DNA of 6,024 nt from Anaerolineales bacterium (lineage in GTDB: Bacteria; Chloroflexota; Anaerolineae; Anaerolineales; UBA4823). Of the stretch, positions 5,310 through 6,024 are shown piece by piece. The DNA is taken from contig JAOAHK010000035.1 in the NCBI GenBank assembly GCA_026415275.1, positions 6,316 through 12,339 on the forward strand, given 5' to 3'. Every line of letters begins with the position of its first letter. Within the stretch, counting starts at the first letter, position 1. A program made the translations under genes and the position numbers. The notes beneath the pieces were generated by a model. It had not been told where the DNA came from, made no database searches, and was given only the letters and a program-made list of their open reading frames with translations.

Positions 5310-6024
5310 TTATACCAATTGATGCCATAGTCGAAGTGCAGGGTTGGATTGCCAATGGGCATAAAAAACCTGACGGAGATGCTCGAAGTCATCCCAAAAG
5401 GTGCTGAGCTGCGATTGGTAGGCGGAAATCGCTTGAATCCAGATTTCAAAACCTATTTTGCTGATTGGGATAGAGTGTGCTTGGAAACTGGGCAGCAGGT
5501 ATTTTTCTTGCCAATCTGGGTGGCGAAAGATATAGGGAATATCCGCATAATACCACAAGGGTATGCCAGTCCTTTCAGCGGCTAGGCGGGTGAGTTGATG
5601 ATCAACATGGTTGCCAATGCCCAAAGGACAAATGAGTCTGCTCTGAGGGGACACTCTTTGCATTATTTTTTTACTCAATGCAGCGATCCGTGTAGATTCA
5701 TCTGGCTGAAGTTCGCCAAAAAGTGAGTCGTCCGAGGTATAGAGTGGTTGGTTGCTTTTAGAGAGACGATAAATGCAATCGGGAACAGAAAACGAAATGC
5801 CGGTTACACCAAGCTGTCTCAAGGCTTCAGCATCTTCAGCTTGCCGGAGAGCAACCGCTTCTGCGCCAAATCCCCAGCGACTGTGTAATTCTTGGACATA
5901 TGGAGAGGAGAGAGCCGCTCTGGGTGGTTTTCCGCCACAAATTGTCCAGACTTGCACTTCCTCGCCCGCTTGACGCAACTCCCCTATACCTCCACAGCAG
6001 GAAAACACGGCATCATCATAGTGG
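5310..6024 (-). CDS. PIG-L/LmbE-family zinc deacetylase (partial, N-terminus outside window)
   Basis: 237 codons are visible; the start lies beyond the right edge. The first visible residues are HYDDAVFSCCGG, the family's H-x-D-D-x-x-x-x-C-GG zinc site, so only a short N-terminal strand is probably missing. A GTG at 6008 is an internal codon, not the start, because it would remove the metal ligands. Next come EEVQVWTICGG (21-31 of the visible part), a typical A-L-R-Q-A-E-D-x-E-A-L-x-x-LG helix (57-72), PDCIY (81-85), and the second metal motif HVDH (139-142), followed by YADIPY (159-164). The family hydrolyses N-acetyl groups of GlcNAc-containing small molecules or glycolipids (GlcNAc-PI, mycothiol and bacillithiol precursors, lincomycin LmbE). 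The substrate here is not known. The glycosyltransferase downstream hints at glycoconjugate work, but a promoter and tRNA separate them. All expected ligands are present. Confidence 0.9.
   Translation of the reverse strand, partial: HYDDAVFSCCGGIGELRQAGEEVQVWTICGGKPPRAALSSPYVQELHSRWGFGAEAVALRQAEDAEALRQLGVTGISFSVPDCIYRLSKSNQPLYTSDDSLFGELQPDESTRIAALSKKIMQRVSPQSRLICPLGIGNHVDHQLTRLAAERTGIPLWYYADIPYIFRHPDWQEKYLLPSFQAHSIPISKIGFEIWIQAISAYQSQLSTFWDDFEHLRQVFYAHWQSNPALRLWHQLV

Overview
The window looks like ordinary chromosomal sequence of moderate GC content from a free-living bacterium. Every protein gene I can support is on the minus strand, so transcription runs from high to low coordinates. The mixture of a soluble HAMP-like/GAF/GGDEF enzyme paired with a V4R protein, a PIG-L deacetylase with an HYDD motif, a GT-C membrane protein and a tRNA without an encoded CCA would suit Chloroflexota (Anaerolineae-like). 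That is only an inference from gene style; no marker gene settles it.

Layout in transcription order, right to left. (i) 6024-5310: the C-terminal part of a PIG-L/LmbE-family deacetylase, cut by the window edge. (ii) 5309-3217: a weak terminator-like hairpin, then a promoter with exact consensus boxes (TTGACA, 17 bp, TATAAT), a tRNA-Asn(GTT), a small antibiotic-biosynthesis-monooxygenase (ABM) protein resembling LsrG, and a large polytopic GT-C type glycosyltransferase. These are close enough to be one transcript, and the only good ribosome-binding site for the ABM gene lies inside the 3' end of the tRNA. (iii) 3216-2865: intergenic DNA with a possible terminator, a dyad and a promoter candidate. 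(iv) 2864-754: a two-gene signalling operon, a V4R-domain protein followed 35 nt later by a diguanylate cyclase with an intact I-site. The V4R protein is a plausible small-ligand sensor feeding c-di-GMP synthesis, but no physical link is shown by sequence. (v) 753-67: almost 700 nt without a protein gene. It holds a pair of mutually exclusive hairpins, a strongly structured segment of about 170 nt that I read as a candidate non-coding RNA (faintly 6S-like), and a run of about five divergent 52-56 nt tandem repeats, each able to form a hairpin. (vi) 66-1: the first 22 codons of prephenate dehydratase (pheA), leaving the window.

The parts most worth a second look are the structured candidate RNA at 515-686, the hairpin repeats at 154-439 with compensatory changes between copies, and the tRNA/mRNA overlap at 5087-5103. 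The protein genes themselves are recognisable families.
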